DNA from: Akkermansiaceae bacterium
GTDB taxonomy: Bacteria > Verrucomicrobiota > Verrucomicrobiia > Verrucomicrobiales > Akkermansiaceae
Direction: 5' to 3'
Assembly: GCA_018402445.1 (NCBI GenBank)
Contig: JAGYIT010000014.1
Span: 1 to 64,000, forward strand
Length of the DNA: 64,000 nt
Part shown: in pieces, positions 55,636 to 64,000 of the stretch
Position numbering within the stretch: position 1 is the first letter of the stretch
How the letters are laid out: every line of letters starts with the position of its first letter
Translations under genes and position numbers: made by a program
The notes under the pieces: generated by a model
Databases searched by the model: none
Told to the model about the DNA's origin: nothing
The model's input: the letters and a program-made list of their open reading frames with translations, nothing else

Positions 55636-55642
55636 TTACCCC

Positions 55643-56557
55643 ATGTTAGAAAATACCAAAATCGCCGTCCTCATGGGCGGCCCCGGCTCCGAACGGCAGG
55701 TCTCCCTCGCCTCCGGAAAGGCAGTCCTCAACGCCCTCCTCTCCCTCGGTCTCGATGCCGTCCCGGTCGATGTCACAGGAACGGAAATCGACCTCCCGGG
55801 CGGCACCGGCCTTTGCTTCAACGTGATCCACGGCACCTTCGGCGAGGACGGACAGCTCCAGGAAATCCTCGAAGCGAAAGGCATGCCCTACACCGGTGCG
55901 CGGGCCGCATCCTCCCGCCGCGCTTTCGACAAAAGCCTTGCCAAACAGGCATTCCTCGCCGCCGAAGTCCCCACCCCACGCGCCGAGGTCATCGATTGCT
56001 CGAACAGCCCCACCCTCCCCTCTTTCCCCGCGCCCTTCGTGGTGAAGCCCCCGCGCGAGGGTTCCTCCGTTGGCATCGAGATCGTGAAAACCCAAGCCGA
56101 AGCCGAGGCCGCGATCGCGAAAGCCGCGCAACATTCCGGGGATCTCCTCATCGAGGAATTCATCTCCGGCCCCGAGCTCACCGTGCCCGTCATCGACGGC
56201 AAGGCCTATCCCATCGTCCACATCATCCCGCCCGAGGGCGTCTATGACATGGCCACGAAATACCCATGGCTTTCCGGCAAGACCACCGGCTCCCAATACA
56301 TCTGCCCCGCCGATCTCGACCTCGAAACCACCATGGCCGTGCAGGCCGCCGCCGTCGCCGCGCACAAGGCTCTCGGCATCGAGGTCTATTCCCGCGTAGA
56401 TGTCATGCTCGGCCCCGACAACCGCCCCTACGTCCTGGAGGCCAACACCATCCCCGGCATGACGGAAACCTCCCTTCTCCCCAAATCCGCCGCCGCCGCC
56501 GGACTACCCTTTCCCCAACTCTGCCAGCTCATCGCCGAGCTTTCCTTAAAAGCCTGA
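55643..56557 (+). CDS. ddl: D-alanine-D-alanine ligase
   Basis: 304 residues from ATG 55643; a TTG 21 bases earlier was rejected. ATP-grasp motifs: VLMGGPGSERQVSLASGKAV, FNVIHGTFGEDGQLQE, VVKPPREGSSVG, IEEFISGPELTVPV and SRVDVMLGPDNRPYVLEANTIPGMTETSLLPKSA. It joins two D-Ala for peptidoglycan precursors. Follows murCB by the palindromic spacer, so may be separately regulated. Confidence 0.94.
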   Translation: MLENTKIAVLMGGPGSERQVSLASGKAVLNALLSLGLDAVPVDVTGTEIDLPGGTGLCFNVIHGTFGEDGQLQEILEAKGMPYTGARAASSRRAFDKSLAKQAFLAAEVPTPRAEVIDCSNSPTLPSFPAPFVVKPPREGSSVGIEIVKTQAEAEAAIAKAAQHSGDLLIEEFISGPELTVPVIDGKAYPIVHIIPPEGVYDMATKYPWLSGKTTGSQYICPADLDLETTMAVQAAAVAAHKALGIEVYSRVDVMLGPDNRPYVLEANTIPGMTETSLLPKSAAAAGLPFPQLCQLIAELSLKA

Positions 56558-56660
56558 TCCGGGACGGATGATGACCGAACTGATGGACACGCTTCAGGGT
56601 ATGCAAATGTGAAACCCATCGTCGCTTGCACCTAAGCCATTCCCGCACCAAGCTACCGCG

Positions 56661-58082
56661 ATGAAATCATGGCTCCTCGTCCTATCCCTGCTTTCCGCAT
56701 CGCCCCTCCCCGCGCAAAACTACATCCCCATCCGGGACAACCCTCCGCCCGTCACCCGCGAATTCCGCGCCGCATGGGTCGCCACCGTCCACAACATCGA
56801 CTGGCCCTCCGCCCGCGGCCTTAGCGCCTCCGCACAGCAGGCCGAGGCACGCGCCATCCTCGACAAGCTCGTTTCGCTGAAAATGAACGCCGTCATCCTC
56901 CAGGTGCGGCCCCACGCCGACGCCCTTTACACCTCCTCCCTGGAGCCGTGGTCGCACTGGCTCACCGGCACCATGGGAAAATCCCCCGGCTATGATCCCC
57001 TCTCCTACTGGATCCGGCAGGCGCACGCCCGCGGCATCGAGGTGCACGCCTGGTTCAATCCTTTCCGCGCCCTTTCCAACGCCGATCATCCCACCTCCGC
57101 CAACCACATCACCCGCACCAAACCCCACATCGTGAAACGCTACGGCTCCATGCTCTGGTGCGATCCCTCACACCCCGAGACTCGCTCCCAAGCCCTCGCC
57201 GCCATCCTCGATGTCGTTCGCCGCTACGACATCGACGGCGTTCACCTCGACGATTATTTCTACCCCTACCCCTCCGGAAACCTGCGTTTCAACGACGGCA
57301 AAACCCCCGCCCAGCGCCGTGCCGTGGTCGATGCCTTCGTCAGCCAGCTCTACTCCTCCGTGAAAAAGCAGAAACCCTGGGTGCGCGTCGGGATCAGCCC
57401 TTTCGGCATCTGGCGGCCCGGCGTGCCCGAGGGCATCGAGGCCGGCGTGGATGCCTACGAACACCTCGCCGCCGACGCGCGGAAATGGCTCAAGAACGGA
57501 TGGGTCGATTACATGGCTCCCCAGCTCTACTGGCGAATTTCCCCCCGGAAACAAAGCTACCCCGCCCTCCTCGAATGGTGGCGCGAGCAGGGCACACGCC
57601 CCGTCTGGCCCGGCATCGCCACCACCCGCATCCAATCCCCGGAAGATCCCGGACGTCCCGCCTCGGAAATCATCAACCAGATCAACCTCTCGCGGAAGGT
57701 CGGGCGTCAGAACTACGTCGGCCACCTCCACTGGAGCGTGAAAGGACTGATGAAAAACCAGGGCGGCATCAACACCGCGCTCCAGAAGGTCTATACCCAG
57801 CCCGTCGCCGTGCCGCCCATGCCATGGATCAGCAAAGCGATCCCCACGCAGACCGACGCCAGCGCCTCTGTCTCCGGCACCAACGCCACCGTCCGCTGGA
57901 CCGCACCGCAGGGCGTTTCCAAGGTCGCCATCCAGGCACGCCACTCCGGAACATGGCGCACCATCGCCATCGTCCCTGCCGGGACTCGTTCCATCTCAAC
58001 CACCCGCGCCGAAGCATTCGCCGTCACTTCCCTCGACCGCTTCGGAAACGCCTCCTCTCCAAAAATTCTCGGCCTCCGCTGA
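56661..58082 (+). CDS. Secreted family-10-like glycosyl hydrolase (GHL10)
   Basis: 473 residues. Signal peptide MKSWLLVLSLLSASPLPA. The GHL10/DUF187 core shows TREFRAAWVATVHNIDWPS, NAVILQVRPHADALYTSSLEPWSHWLTG, HAWFNPFRAL, DGVHLDDYFYPY and VDYMAPQLYWRIS, with acidic catalytic-type residues in DGVHLDDY. Residues ~390-473 form a fibronectin/Ig-like domain. Probably acts on peptidoglycan or another carbohydrate outside the cell; substrate not shown. Confidence 0.88.
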   Translation: MKSWLLVLSLLSASPLPAQNYIPIRDNPPPVTREFRAAWVATVHNIDWPSARGLSASAQQAEARAILDKLVSLKMNAVILQVRPHADALYTSSLEPWSHWLTGTMGKSPGYDPLSYWIRQAHARGIEVHAWFNPFRALSNADHPTSANHITRTKPHIVKRYGSMLWCDPSHPETRSQALAAILDVVRRYDIDGVHLDDYFYPYPSGNLRFNDGKTPAQRRAVVDAFVSQLYSSVKKQKPWVRVGISPFGIWRPGVPEGIEAGVDAYEHLAADARKWLKNGWVDYMAPQLYWRISPRKQSYPALLEWWREQGTRPVWPGIATTRIQSPEDPGRPASEIINQINLSRKVGRQNYVGHLHWSVKGLMKNQGGINTALQKVYTQPVAVPPMPWISKAIPTQTDASASVSGTNATVRWTAPQGVSKVAIQARHSGTWRTIAIVPAGTRSISTTRAEAFAVTSLDRFGNASSPKILGLR

Positions 58083-58128
58083 TCGCGCTTCGACAAGCCT
58101 GCATCTTTTCCCATACCCTCCCCGCACC

Positions 58129-58824
58129 ATGAAATGCATGATCTTTTTCCTGCTCACCCTTCCCATGCTCGCGAAGGAAATCAACACCCTCACCCCGGAG
58201 GAGAAAAACGCGGGCTGGCAGCTCCTTTTCAACGGCAAGGATCTATCCAATTTCCGCAAATTCCGCTCCGACAAAGAACCCGGCCCAGGCTGGAAAGTGG
58301 AGGACGGTATCCTCAGGAAAATCGCCAGAATCCCCGGCGGTGACATCGTCACCAAGGAGAAATACGACGATTTCACCCTCACCTGGGAATGGAAAATTTC
58401 ACCCAAGGGCAACAACGGCATCAAATACCTCGTCGTCGAGGAACGTCCGCAAGCCGCCGGCCCGGAATACCAGTTGCTCGACGACACCGGCCACCGGGAC
58501 GGCAAGGTCGGCCCACATCGGCAGACCGCCTGCCTCTACGATATCCTCCCTCCCGCCGAGGACAAGCCGCTCAAACCCGTCGGCGAATGGAACAACTCAA
58601 GGATCGTCGTGACGGGCAAAAACGTCGAGCATTGGCTCAACGGAGACCTCGTCCTCTCCTACCAACTCGAAAGCGAGGAACTCAAGGCCGCCATCGCGAA
58701 AAGCAAGTTCGCCAAAGCCGAGGGCTTCGAGAAAAAGGTCGAGGGGCGCATCATGATCACCGACCACATCGACGAATGCCTGTTCCGGAACATCAAGATC
58801 CTTCCCGGATCCCCAGAACGGTAA
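58129..58824 (+). CDS. Secreted DUF1080 (3-keto-disaccharide hydrolase-like) protein
   Basis: 231 residues. Signal peptide of about 15 residues. DUF1080 concanavalin-like fold: LFNGKDLSNFRKF, WKVEDGILRK, FTLTWEWKISPKGNNGIKYLV, PEYQLLDDTGHRDG and VEGRIMITDHIDECLFRNIKI. The family is abundant in Verrucomicrobia and Planctomycetes, and some members hydrolyse 3-keto-glycosides. It follows the GHL10 gene by 46 bases. Confidence 0.87.
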   Translation: MKCMIFFLLTLPMLAKEINTLTPEEKNAGWQLLFNGKDLSNFRKFRSDKEPGPGWKVEDGILRKIARIPGGDIVTKEKYDDFTLTWEWKISPKGNNGIKYLVVEERPQAAGPEYQLLDDTGHRDGKVGPHRQTACLYDILPPAEDKPLKPVGEWNNSRIVVTGKNVEHWLNGDLVLSYQLESEELKAAIAKSKFAKAEGFEKKVEGRIMITDHIDECLFRNIKILPGSPER

Positions 58825-59060
58825 ATTTTTTACAATCGCCCGTGTGATTTTTGTAAGGCTGCACAGCAGTTGTCAGCCTCATTAGACCCTTGGGTGTGTC
58901 GAAGTTATTCAGCTTGGCCGCATGGGCGGGTGCCTCGCCGGCCTTTTCGCTTACAAGCATGGGGTCATTTCGCTGTTCATATGAAAATGAACCCGCCCTC
59001 ACATTTCGGTTGTGAATTACCGCGCCATTCATTTACATCCCCCTTCTTCGCGCATCATTT

Positions 59061-60119
59061 ATGATCAGCTCCACCGCCCACCTCCAACAGTTCCTCGGAA
59101 ACTGCAAAAACATAAACGGGCAAAAGGTATGCGCCATCGACACCGAGGCCGACAGCCTGCACCGCCACAAGGAATCCCTGTGCCTCATCCAGTTCTCCGC
59201 AGGCGAGGAATCCGTGCTCATCGACCCGCTCACCATCGAGGATCTTTCACCCCTCGCCCGCTACCTCAGGGACACCACGGTGTGGATGCATGGCGCGGAT
59301 TATGACATGACCATGCTAAAAAGGGAGTTCGGCGAACTTCCACCCGTAGTCTATGACACGCAGATCGGAGCCAGGCTTCTCGGGGTCAAACAGTTCGGCC
59401 TTGGCAACCTTGTCGAACATTACTTCGGCGTCGTCCTTTTGAAGTCCTCCCAGAAAGCCGATTGGGGCAAACGCCCGCTCTCCGAGAAGATGATCGATTA
59501 CGCTCTCAACGATGTAATCTATCTCCTCGAAATGGGCGACAAGATCGTCGCCGAACTCAAGGCCAAGGGCCGCTACGGCTGGTTCACGGAAAGCTGCGAA
59601 GCCGCCCGCGAAAAGGTGGCCAGTCGCGATGACAGCAAGGACGACCAATGGCGCATCTCCGGCTCAGGCAAACTCGAACCCCACGGACTCGCCTGCCTCC
59701 GCGCACTCTGGCATTGGCGCGACAAGGAAGCGGAGGCATGGGATCGCCCGTCGTTCATGGTCGCCACGAACCGCGACCTCATGGAATGGAGCGCGATCCT
59801 TGCCGAGGGCGGAAACATCAATCTGCCCCGCCATTTCCGCGGAGACCGCATCAAGCGCTTCAAGGAAACCCTCACCGAACTCAAAACCCTGCCAAAATCC
59901 GATTGGCCCGCCCGCCCCGTCACCAAACGCCGCAAACGCGACCGCGAGTTCGACAAACGCGTGGACGCCACGATCGCCCACCGCAACGGAATCGCCACCG
60001 AACTGGACATCGACAGCTCGCTGATCGCATCGCGCTCCGTCATCGAAGCCATCGCCGCCGACGAGGTGCAGCCGGCCGATGTCCTGATGAAATGGCAGCT
60101 CGACCTCCTCGAACTTTGA
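59061..60119 (+). CDS. rnd: Ribonuclease D
   Basis: 352 residues. The DEDD exonuclease motifs are CAIDTEADSLHRH (D, E), WMHGADYDMTMLKREF (second D), and YALNDVIYLLEMGDKI (third D with Tyr). An HRDC domain lies near residues 215-290 and a basic C-terminus follows. It trims the 3' ends of structured RNAs. Starts about 235 bases after the DUF1080 gene, a gap that shows no other feature. Confidence 0.9.
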   Translation: MISSTAHLQQFLGNCKNINGQKVCAIDTEADSLHRHKESLCLIQFSAGEESVLIDPLTIEDLSPLARYLRDTTVWMHGADYDMTMLKREFGELPPVVYDTQIGARLLGVKQFGLGNLVEHYFGVVLLKSSQKADWGKRPLSEKMIDYALNDVIYLLEMGDKIVAELKAKGRYGWFTESCEAAREKVASRDDSKDDQWRISGSGKLEPHGLACLRALWHWRDKEAEAWDRPSFMVATNRDLMEWSAILAEGGNINLPRHFRGDRIKRFKETLTELKTLPKSDWPARPVTKRRKRDREFDKRVDATIAHRNGIATELDIDSSLIASRSVIEAIAADEVQPADVLMKWQLDLLEL

Positions 60120-60192
60120 ATCCCGGGCCGCCCACCGGATTTTCCGAAGTTCCATGTTGGACGTGCGGCTCGCTTTCCCTGATTCTCCGCCC

Positions 60193-61332
60193 ATGCCCGC
60201 CGACACCCTCACCCGTTTCTTCGTAAGCAAGGAACCCTTCCCTTTGCGCGAAGGCACCCCGCTGCCCGAACTGACCATCGCCTATGAAACATGGGGCGAA
60301 CTCAACCCCGACGCCTCCAACGCGGTGATGCTCTTCCACGCCCTCTCCGGCTCCCACCACGCCGCCGGACGGAACACCTCAATCCCGGGAACCGGCGATC
60401 TCTGGCAGCCGGAACTCCACGAAGGATGGTGGGAAAATATGATCGGCCCGGGCAAGGCGATCGACACCGATAAGCTCTTCGTCATCTGCCCCAACTATCT
60501 CGGCGGCTGCTACGGATCCACCGGCCCCGCCTCCCTGAACCCGGAAACCGGACAGCGCTGGGGCTCATCGTTCCCCTCCATCTCCGCCGCCGACCAGGTC
60601 AACGCCGCCGCATTGCTGCTCGATCACCTTGGTATCGGAACCCTCCACGCCGTCGTCGGCCCCTCGGTCGGCGGTCTCATCGCCCTCAGTTTCGCCACCC
60701 GCCTCCCCGACCGTGTCCACCACGTCATCAACATCGCGGCCGGCTTCCGCACCACCGTCCTCAACCGCCTCATCCTTTTCGAGCAAATCCTCGCCATCGA
60801 GAACGACCCCAATTTCAACGGCGGCGATTTCTACGAAACCAAACCCCCCTTCTACGGCCTCGCGCTCGCCCGGATGATCTCCCACAAGACTTTCGTCCAC
60901 CTTGACTCTTTCGAGAACCGCGCCCGCCAAGACGTCATCCAGCCCGACGATGTCCTGGCCTGGTACCGCGTCCGCGACCAGTTCCAGAGCTACATGCTCC
61001 ACCAGGGGAAAAAATTCGTCCGCCGCTTCGATGCAAACACCTACCTCCGCATCATCGACCTCTGGTCGCGCTACGACGCCCTCAACGAAGGCGACGCGGA
61101 AACACCGCAGGACCTCTTCGCAGGCGCGAAACTTGCCGGACAGAAGTGGCTCGTCTTCTCCATCGACTCGGACTTCTGCTTCTACCCCGAGGAACAGGCA
61201 GAACTCGTCGGCCATCTTGAGAAATCCGGCGTGTCCGTGATGCACATCACCGTCCACTCCGACAAAGGCCACGATTCCTTCCTCCTCGAGCCGGATCTTT
61301 ACACCCCGCACATCGCGTGGGCGCTGCGATGA
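60193..61332 (+). CDS. metX: Homoserine O-acetyltransferase
   Basis: 379 residues from ATG 60193. MetX alpha/beta-hydrolase with oxyanion HALSGSHHAAG, CPNYLGGCYGSTGPASLNP, nucleophile Ser158 in VVGPSVGG (usually GGSMGG), Asp in SIDSDFCFYP and His in DKGHDSFLLE. It acetylates homoserine for methionine synthesis. Succinyl specificity is possible in this fold, so the acyl donor is not proven. Overlaps the next gene by 4 bases. Confidence 0.9.
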   Translation: MPADTLTRFFVSKEPFPLREGTPLPELTIAYETWGELNPDASNAVMLFHALSGSHHAAGRNTSIPGTGDLWQPELHEGWWENMIGPGKAIDTDKLFVICPNYLGGCYGSTGPASLNPETGQRWGSSFPSISAADQVNAAALLLDHLGIGTLHAVVGPSVGGLIALSFATRLPDRVHHVINIAAGFRTTVLNRLILFEQILAIENDPNFNGGDFYETKPPFYGLALARMISHKTFVHLDSFENRARQDVIQPDDVLAWYRVRDQFQSYMLHQGKKFVRRFDANTYLRIIDLWSRYDALNEGDAETPQDLFAGAKLAGQKWLVFSIDSDFCFYPEEQAELVGHLEKSGVSVMHITVHSDKGHDSFLLEPDLYTPHIAWALR

Positions 61333-61724
61333 AACTCGTCCGCGTGTTCATCTTCCTCGCCGCCTCCGCGATCCTCGCGCTCGGTTTTTACGGCACCCGC
61401 GTCCTCGCAAAGGACGACGGCATGGCCCTCCTACTCGGCTGCCTCACGCTCGGCGGCGGTTTCCTCATCACCGGGCTCTTTAGCCTGAAAATGCCATGGC
61501 ACGGCATCATCGGCGCCGGCATCCTCGCGCTGCTGGGATTCGCCCGCGGCATCATGAATTTCCCCGGCTTCGCGGAATACCTGACCGGCGAGCGCGACCG
61601 CGGCGCAGCCCCCACCCTCGAACTCTGCATCACCCTCATTTGCGCCATGCTCCTCGTCCGCGTCATCCGCACATTCGCAGCGGAAAAAGCCAGGCGCGGA
61701 TCAGATTCAGCGTCTAAATCGTAG
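61329..61724 (+). CDS. Small membrane protein downstream of metX
   Basis: 131 residues from ATG 61329 in an ATGA overlap with metX. Three to four hydrophobic segments (VFIFLAASAILALGFYG, ALLLGCLTLGGGFLITGLF, GIIGAGILALLGFA, LELCITLICAMLLVRVI). No family recognised. Coupling with metX suggests co-expression only. Confidence 0.65.
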   Translation: MKLVRVFIFLAASAILALGFYGTRVLAKDDGMALLLGCLTLGGGFLITGLFSLKMPWHGIIGAGILALLGFARGIMNFPGFAEYLTGERDRGAAPTLELCITLICAMLLVRVIRTFAAEKARRGSDSASKS

Positions 61725-61744
61725 CGGCGATCTTCGCTCGCCGC
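61724..61744. repeat. REP-like hairpin GCGGCGA/TCGCCGC
   Basis: A perfect 7-bp stem with loop TCTTCGC, starting at the metX-operon end. No T-run follows, so it is more like a REP palindrome than an intrinsic terminator, though it could stop transcription. A RAYT remnant lies close by. Confidence 0.6.
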
Positions 61745-61792
61745 ACCCATTCTTCACCTCTTGCTATCAACGGTTTTGGTTTCCTTAAACCC

Positions 61793-61930
61793 TTACCCGC
61801 AGATCCCGCAGATCCCGCACACTCCACAACACGTTTGCGCGGCCAGCGCTCCTTTCCGTAAACCTCTCTCGACGATCACGCTCTTATAGCGCACCTCCCA
61901 CAGCGTGCCGCGGTAGTTAAGAATAAACAT
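61793..61930 (-). pseudogene. Remnant of REP-associated tyrosine transposase (RAYT)
   Basis: A 45-codon minus frame reads NYRGTLWEVRYKSVIVERG, like the LWxxRFKSVLVE motif of Y1 transposases of the RAYT group. The N- and C-terminal parts, including the catalytic HUH and Tyr, are missing. A run of CGGGATCTG-type units lies at the stop end. Confidence 0.45.
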
Positions 61931-61979
61931 CAAAACAGAACGGCTAGTAGGGGTTGTCAGGAAGCGTCTTGTTGTTCTG

Positions 61980-62528
61980 TCATTCTTTTGCGCGCTTGAG
62001 GAGTTTATCGGCTAGGGAGTCCAAGCCCGCACCTAGAACCGTCCGTCCGACAACAAGCTCAGCTTCAATATCAGACTTCGCCCAAGTCTTCTCAATATAT
62101 CGCGGATCCTTTACTGTGACAGCGTTCGTGCCATACCGAGGAATCACAATGTTACCCGCGTTGTCCGTCCGCTGATGCTGGTCTCCGTCTCTGGTGTGGA
62201 TGATCAATGCGGCAAAGGGCAGGCTATGCCCATCCTCCGCAACCAACATCACCTTCCGATTCATCACCTTCGGGACAACGACAAACCAACCAATCAGCCC
62301 GACGATAATCAGAAGAGTCATGATGCCTCCGACTGCTGAGGCTGTAAACTTCCGTTCGCCTTTCTTGCGTTCAATCCGCCCAAGGCTGAACCCTGAGACG
62401 AAAATACCAATGACGGCTTCAATACCGGCTGCGATCAGGTTGATGAGGGCCACGAATGCCATTGCAACCCCTTCGGCGATGAAACCGAAGAGCGACACGA
62501 ACAGACCGATAATTGCGTCGAGTATCAT
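61980..62528 (-). CDS. Membrane protein with soluble beta domain, unknown
   Basis: 182 residues. An N-terminal hydrophobic block of about 48 residues (IIGLFVSLFGFIAEGVAMAFVALINLIAAGIEAVIGIF), a basic loop (RIERKKGERK), then a TM segment (GGIMTLLIIVGLIGWFVVV) and a C-terminal beta-rich domain of about 90 residues (LVAEDGHSLPFAALIIHTRDG). No family recognised. Transcribed towards metX. Confidence 0.6.
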   Translation of the reverse strand: MILDAIIGLFVSLFGFIAEGVAMAFVALINLIAAGIEAVIGIFVSGFSLGRIERKKGERKFTASAVGGIMTLLIIVGLIGWFVVVPKVMNRKVMLVAEDGHSLPFAALIIHTRDGDQHQRTDNAGNIVIPRYGTNAVTVKDPRYIEKTWAKSDIEAELVVGRTVLGAGLDSLADKLLKRAKE

Positions 62529-62637
62529 TTCTTAGATAGAACGTTTGATGTGCGCCCACCGGCGCGCTTGAAGAGTTATTGAGATGGAATTGAAAAGCTT
62601 ATGGCCGGTTGGTGCGTCACGTCTTGTTCTGCTGTCT

Positions 62638-62895
62638 TCATTCTGAGATGAGCTTGTCGTATTCAGAGTGAGGCCCAATCCACAACCAAATCATAGCTCC
62701 CTCATGGCGCACTCCCAGAGCACGATATTGGATACCTGCACGAACAGACCAATATCTGCCAACCTTCTTGAAGTGTAGCGAGGGGTGAAACGGGTCAGCC
62801 TTCAAAAGCTGAAAATTCTCGTCCGCGACACTTTGGACGCGCAAAGGTAACTTGTCGTAGGCGTTCCAAAACTTCTTGGTAGCGTGATGGATCAC
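62638..62895 (-). CDS. RelE/ParE-like toxin
   Basis: 85 residues from GTG 62895. ATKKFWNAYDKLP, LKADPFHPSLHFKKVGRYWSVRAGIQYRALGVRHEGAMIWLWIGPHSEYDKLI fits the RelE/HigB fold of ribosome-dependent mRNA interferases, with the basic/aromatic RYWSVRAGIQYRA strand and a C-terminal His. It is 5 bases after the antitoxin gene. Confidence 0.8.
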   Translation of the reverse strand: MIHHATKKFWNAYDKLPLRVQSVADENFQLLKADPFHPSLHFKKVGRYWSVRAGIQYRALGVRHEGAMIWLWIGPHSEYDKLISE

Positions 62896-62900
62896 TGGGT

Positions 62901-63104
62901 TCAGAGGCTACGGGTTCTTCCAGCCACAAATTCCTCGATTCCCTCAGCGGCGAGCTTATCGAGCTTCCCAGCGGAAATGTCGCGCTCGATCTGCGCATCC
63001 CACTCAGCGGCCTCGAACGATGAGAACCATTCGCGGAAGACAGCCAAGTCATCGCGACCCAATTGTTCCACGGCATTTTCTAGCGATGTTACGATTTCAT
63101 TCAT
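62901..63104 (-). CDS. Antitoxin of RelE-like pair
   Basis: 67 residues. Helical and acidic with AAEWDAQIERDISAGKLDKLAAEGIEEF, typical of the C-terminal toxin-binding helix of antitoxins that pair with ParE/RelE. Upstream of the toxin, as usual. It lies next to the IS110 element. Confidence 0.75.
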   Translation of the reverse strand: MNEIVTSLENAVEQLGRDDLAVFREWFSSFEAAEWDAQIERDISAGKLDKLAAEGIEEFVAGRTRSL

Positions 63105-63236
63105 GGGTCAGTGTAGTGTCTGGATGCTGTGTAATCAACACTGATTTTTTTGCAGAACGTCAAAGAGCACGCACCCCTATCAGATAGAATGAGAAGGACT
63201 TGAGGCCGCACTAGCGATTCGTAGTCTTACCTTCCC
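63105..63236 (+). other. Leader of IS110 element, candidate left end and bridge-RNA region
   Basis: 132 bases between the antitoxin start and the transposase ATG. No coding frame is present. IS110-group elements encode a structured bridge RNA in the region before the transposase, so part of it may fall here. The left element end cannot be fixed without a second copy. Confidence 0.35.
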
Positions 63237-64000
63237 ATGAAATCAAAAACTAAAATCACAAGCCAGCAATTCGAAACGTATATCGGCGTCGACCTCGGCG
63301 ATAAGAAACACCATGTCTGCGTCACTGACAAGGATGGAGTCATCATCAAAGAGTGCACCATCGCCAATGACCGCCCCGCCCTCAGGCAGCTTTGCCAGGA
63401 TTATCCGGGTGGCTCCGTCGCTATCGAAGTCGGTGCGCACAGCCCTTGGATCAGCCGTTTTCTGACGGCGCAGGGCATGAAAGTCACCGTGGCCAATGCC
63501 CGCAAGCTGCGCGCCATTTACCAGAACAACCGTAAATGCGATCAGCTCGACGCCCGGATGCTTGCCAAGCTGCTGCGCGCGGATCGTGAGCTCCTCAGCC
63601 CGATCCAACACGGCTCGGAACAAGCGCAGAAAGACCTCCTCGCCATCAAGATCCGCGCCTCCCTAGTCCGGCAGAGAACCGGCATGGTCAACACCCTGCG
63701 CGGCGTCATCAAATCCATGGGCATGCGTATCCCCTCGTCGAGCGCCGAAGCATTTCATGTCAGAGCCAAGGAATTTCTAACAGAACAACCGGAACTCGAA
63801 CCCGCCATCGCCCCCGCATTGAAAGCCCTCGAAACCGTCACCGAACAAATCAAGTTCTACGAAAAATCCATCGAAGACGCCGCCCGGACGCATCATCCCC
63901 AGGCGCTCAAACTCCAGCAAATCCCCTCCATTGGGCCCATCACATCGCTCGCATTTGTCCTGAGCATCGAAGACCCCAAGCGCTTCAAAGATCCCCGCGA
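63237..64000 (+). CDS. IS110 family transposase, 3' partial
   Basis: 254 residues visible; it runs off the window edge. The DEDD RuvC-like N-terminal domain is shown by YIGVDLGDKKHHVCV (D), GGSVAIEVGAHSPW (E) and NNRKCDQLDARMLAKLLR (D, D). The later IPSIGPITSLAFVLSI starts the C-terminal Tnp domain. IS110 elements move by bridge-RNA-guided recombination. It is intact as far as seen. Confidence 0.92.
   Translation, partial: MKSKTKITSQQFETYIGVDLGDKKHHVCVTDKDGVIIKECTIANDRPALRQLCQDYPGGSVAIEVGAHSPWISRFLTAQGMKVTVANARKLRAIYQNNRKCDQLDARMLAKLLRADRELLSPIQHGSEQAQKDLLAIKIRASLVRQRTGMVNTLRGVIKSMGMRIPSSSAEAFHVRAKEFLTEQPELEPAIAPALKALETVTEQIKFYEKSIEDAARTHHPQALKLQQIPSIGPITSLAFVLSIEDPKRFKDPR

Noticed and set aside
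58825..59060. Possible regulatory RNA or small gene before rnd
   Set aside because: No convincing hairpin with T-run or coding signal; the minus frame 58793-59032 has no recognisable domain.
1..64000. DGR reverse transcriptase or template repeat in the window
   Set aside because: No YxDD-type reverse transcriptase protein and no AAC-rich near copy of 9749-9858 was seen on either strand.
1..64000. tRNA, rRNA or CRISPR arrays
   Set aside because: No cloverleaf with a GTTCGAATC-type arm, no rRNA-like stretch and no regular spacer-repeat array was seen. The GTTCGAATT at 18957-18965 lacks the other arms.

Overview
This is a high-GC bacterial window. It most likely comes from a Verrucomicrobium of the Luteolibacter/Haloferula/Verrucomicrobium type. 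That placement is an inference from gene content: several secreted sulfatases, DUF1080 and GHL10 proteins, very large prepilin-like proteins, a PEP-CTERM-like tail, a MurC-MurB fusion next to Ddl, and dispersed inverted repeats between genes. The species cannot be read from the sequence alone.

1-18.8 kb is the late (structural) region of a siphovirus-like prophage, all on the + strand. The order is head/neck completion, tail completion, two related tail-tube-like proteins, a tail assembly chaperone with a lambda-type GGGAAAG slippery site, a tape measure, and a distal tail block with many 4-base ATGA overlaps. Two cargo blocks interrupt it. The first, at 7.6-9.9 kb, is an AT-richer gene for a secreted Ig-like protein ending in a C-type-lectin/FGE-like domain. 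Its last codons look like the variable region of a diversity-generating retroelement (DGR). The second, at 10.3-10.9 kb, is a DUF433/DUF5615 toxin-antitoxin pair lying between two copies of the 5' end of a tail gene. Two tandem DUF2829 (Tad2-like) domains and a collagen/beta-repeat fibre follow. 18.8-23.0 kb is an AT-richer segment with Sel1 repeats, an RDD membrane protein, a small membrane protein and a tyrosine integrase, probably the lysogeny end of the prophage.

23-29 kb is core metabolism and repair: ApaG, ThiD, CoaD, a DUF6036-type nucleotidyltransferase pair, thioredoxin reductase and a UvrD/PcrA helicase.

29-53 kb looks like a sulfated-glycan utilisation region. It has an FAD oxidoreductase, four sulfatases plus a fifth sulfatase stub, sugar isomerases/epimerases, a Gfo/Idh/MocA dehydrogenase, an aldose epimerase, an SGNH esterase, and a single-chain fusion of a membrane di-iron desaturase/hydroxylase, a Rieske domain and a flavin reductase. 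Two divergently placed copies of a two-gene cassette (giant prepilin-like protein plus small exported protein) sit inside it.

53-62 kb carries MurC-MurB, Ddl, a GHL10 glycosidase, a DUF1080 protein, RNase D, MetX and membrane proteins. 61.7-64 kb has a REP-like hairpin with a RAYT transposase remnant, a RelE-like toxin-antitoxin pair and an IS110 transposase running off the right edge.

Ten genes are each split by one single-base indel, in both prophage and chromosomal genes and mostly in short homopolymers. Sequencing error is the likeliest cause for many of them, so these entries should not be read as proven pseudogenes.
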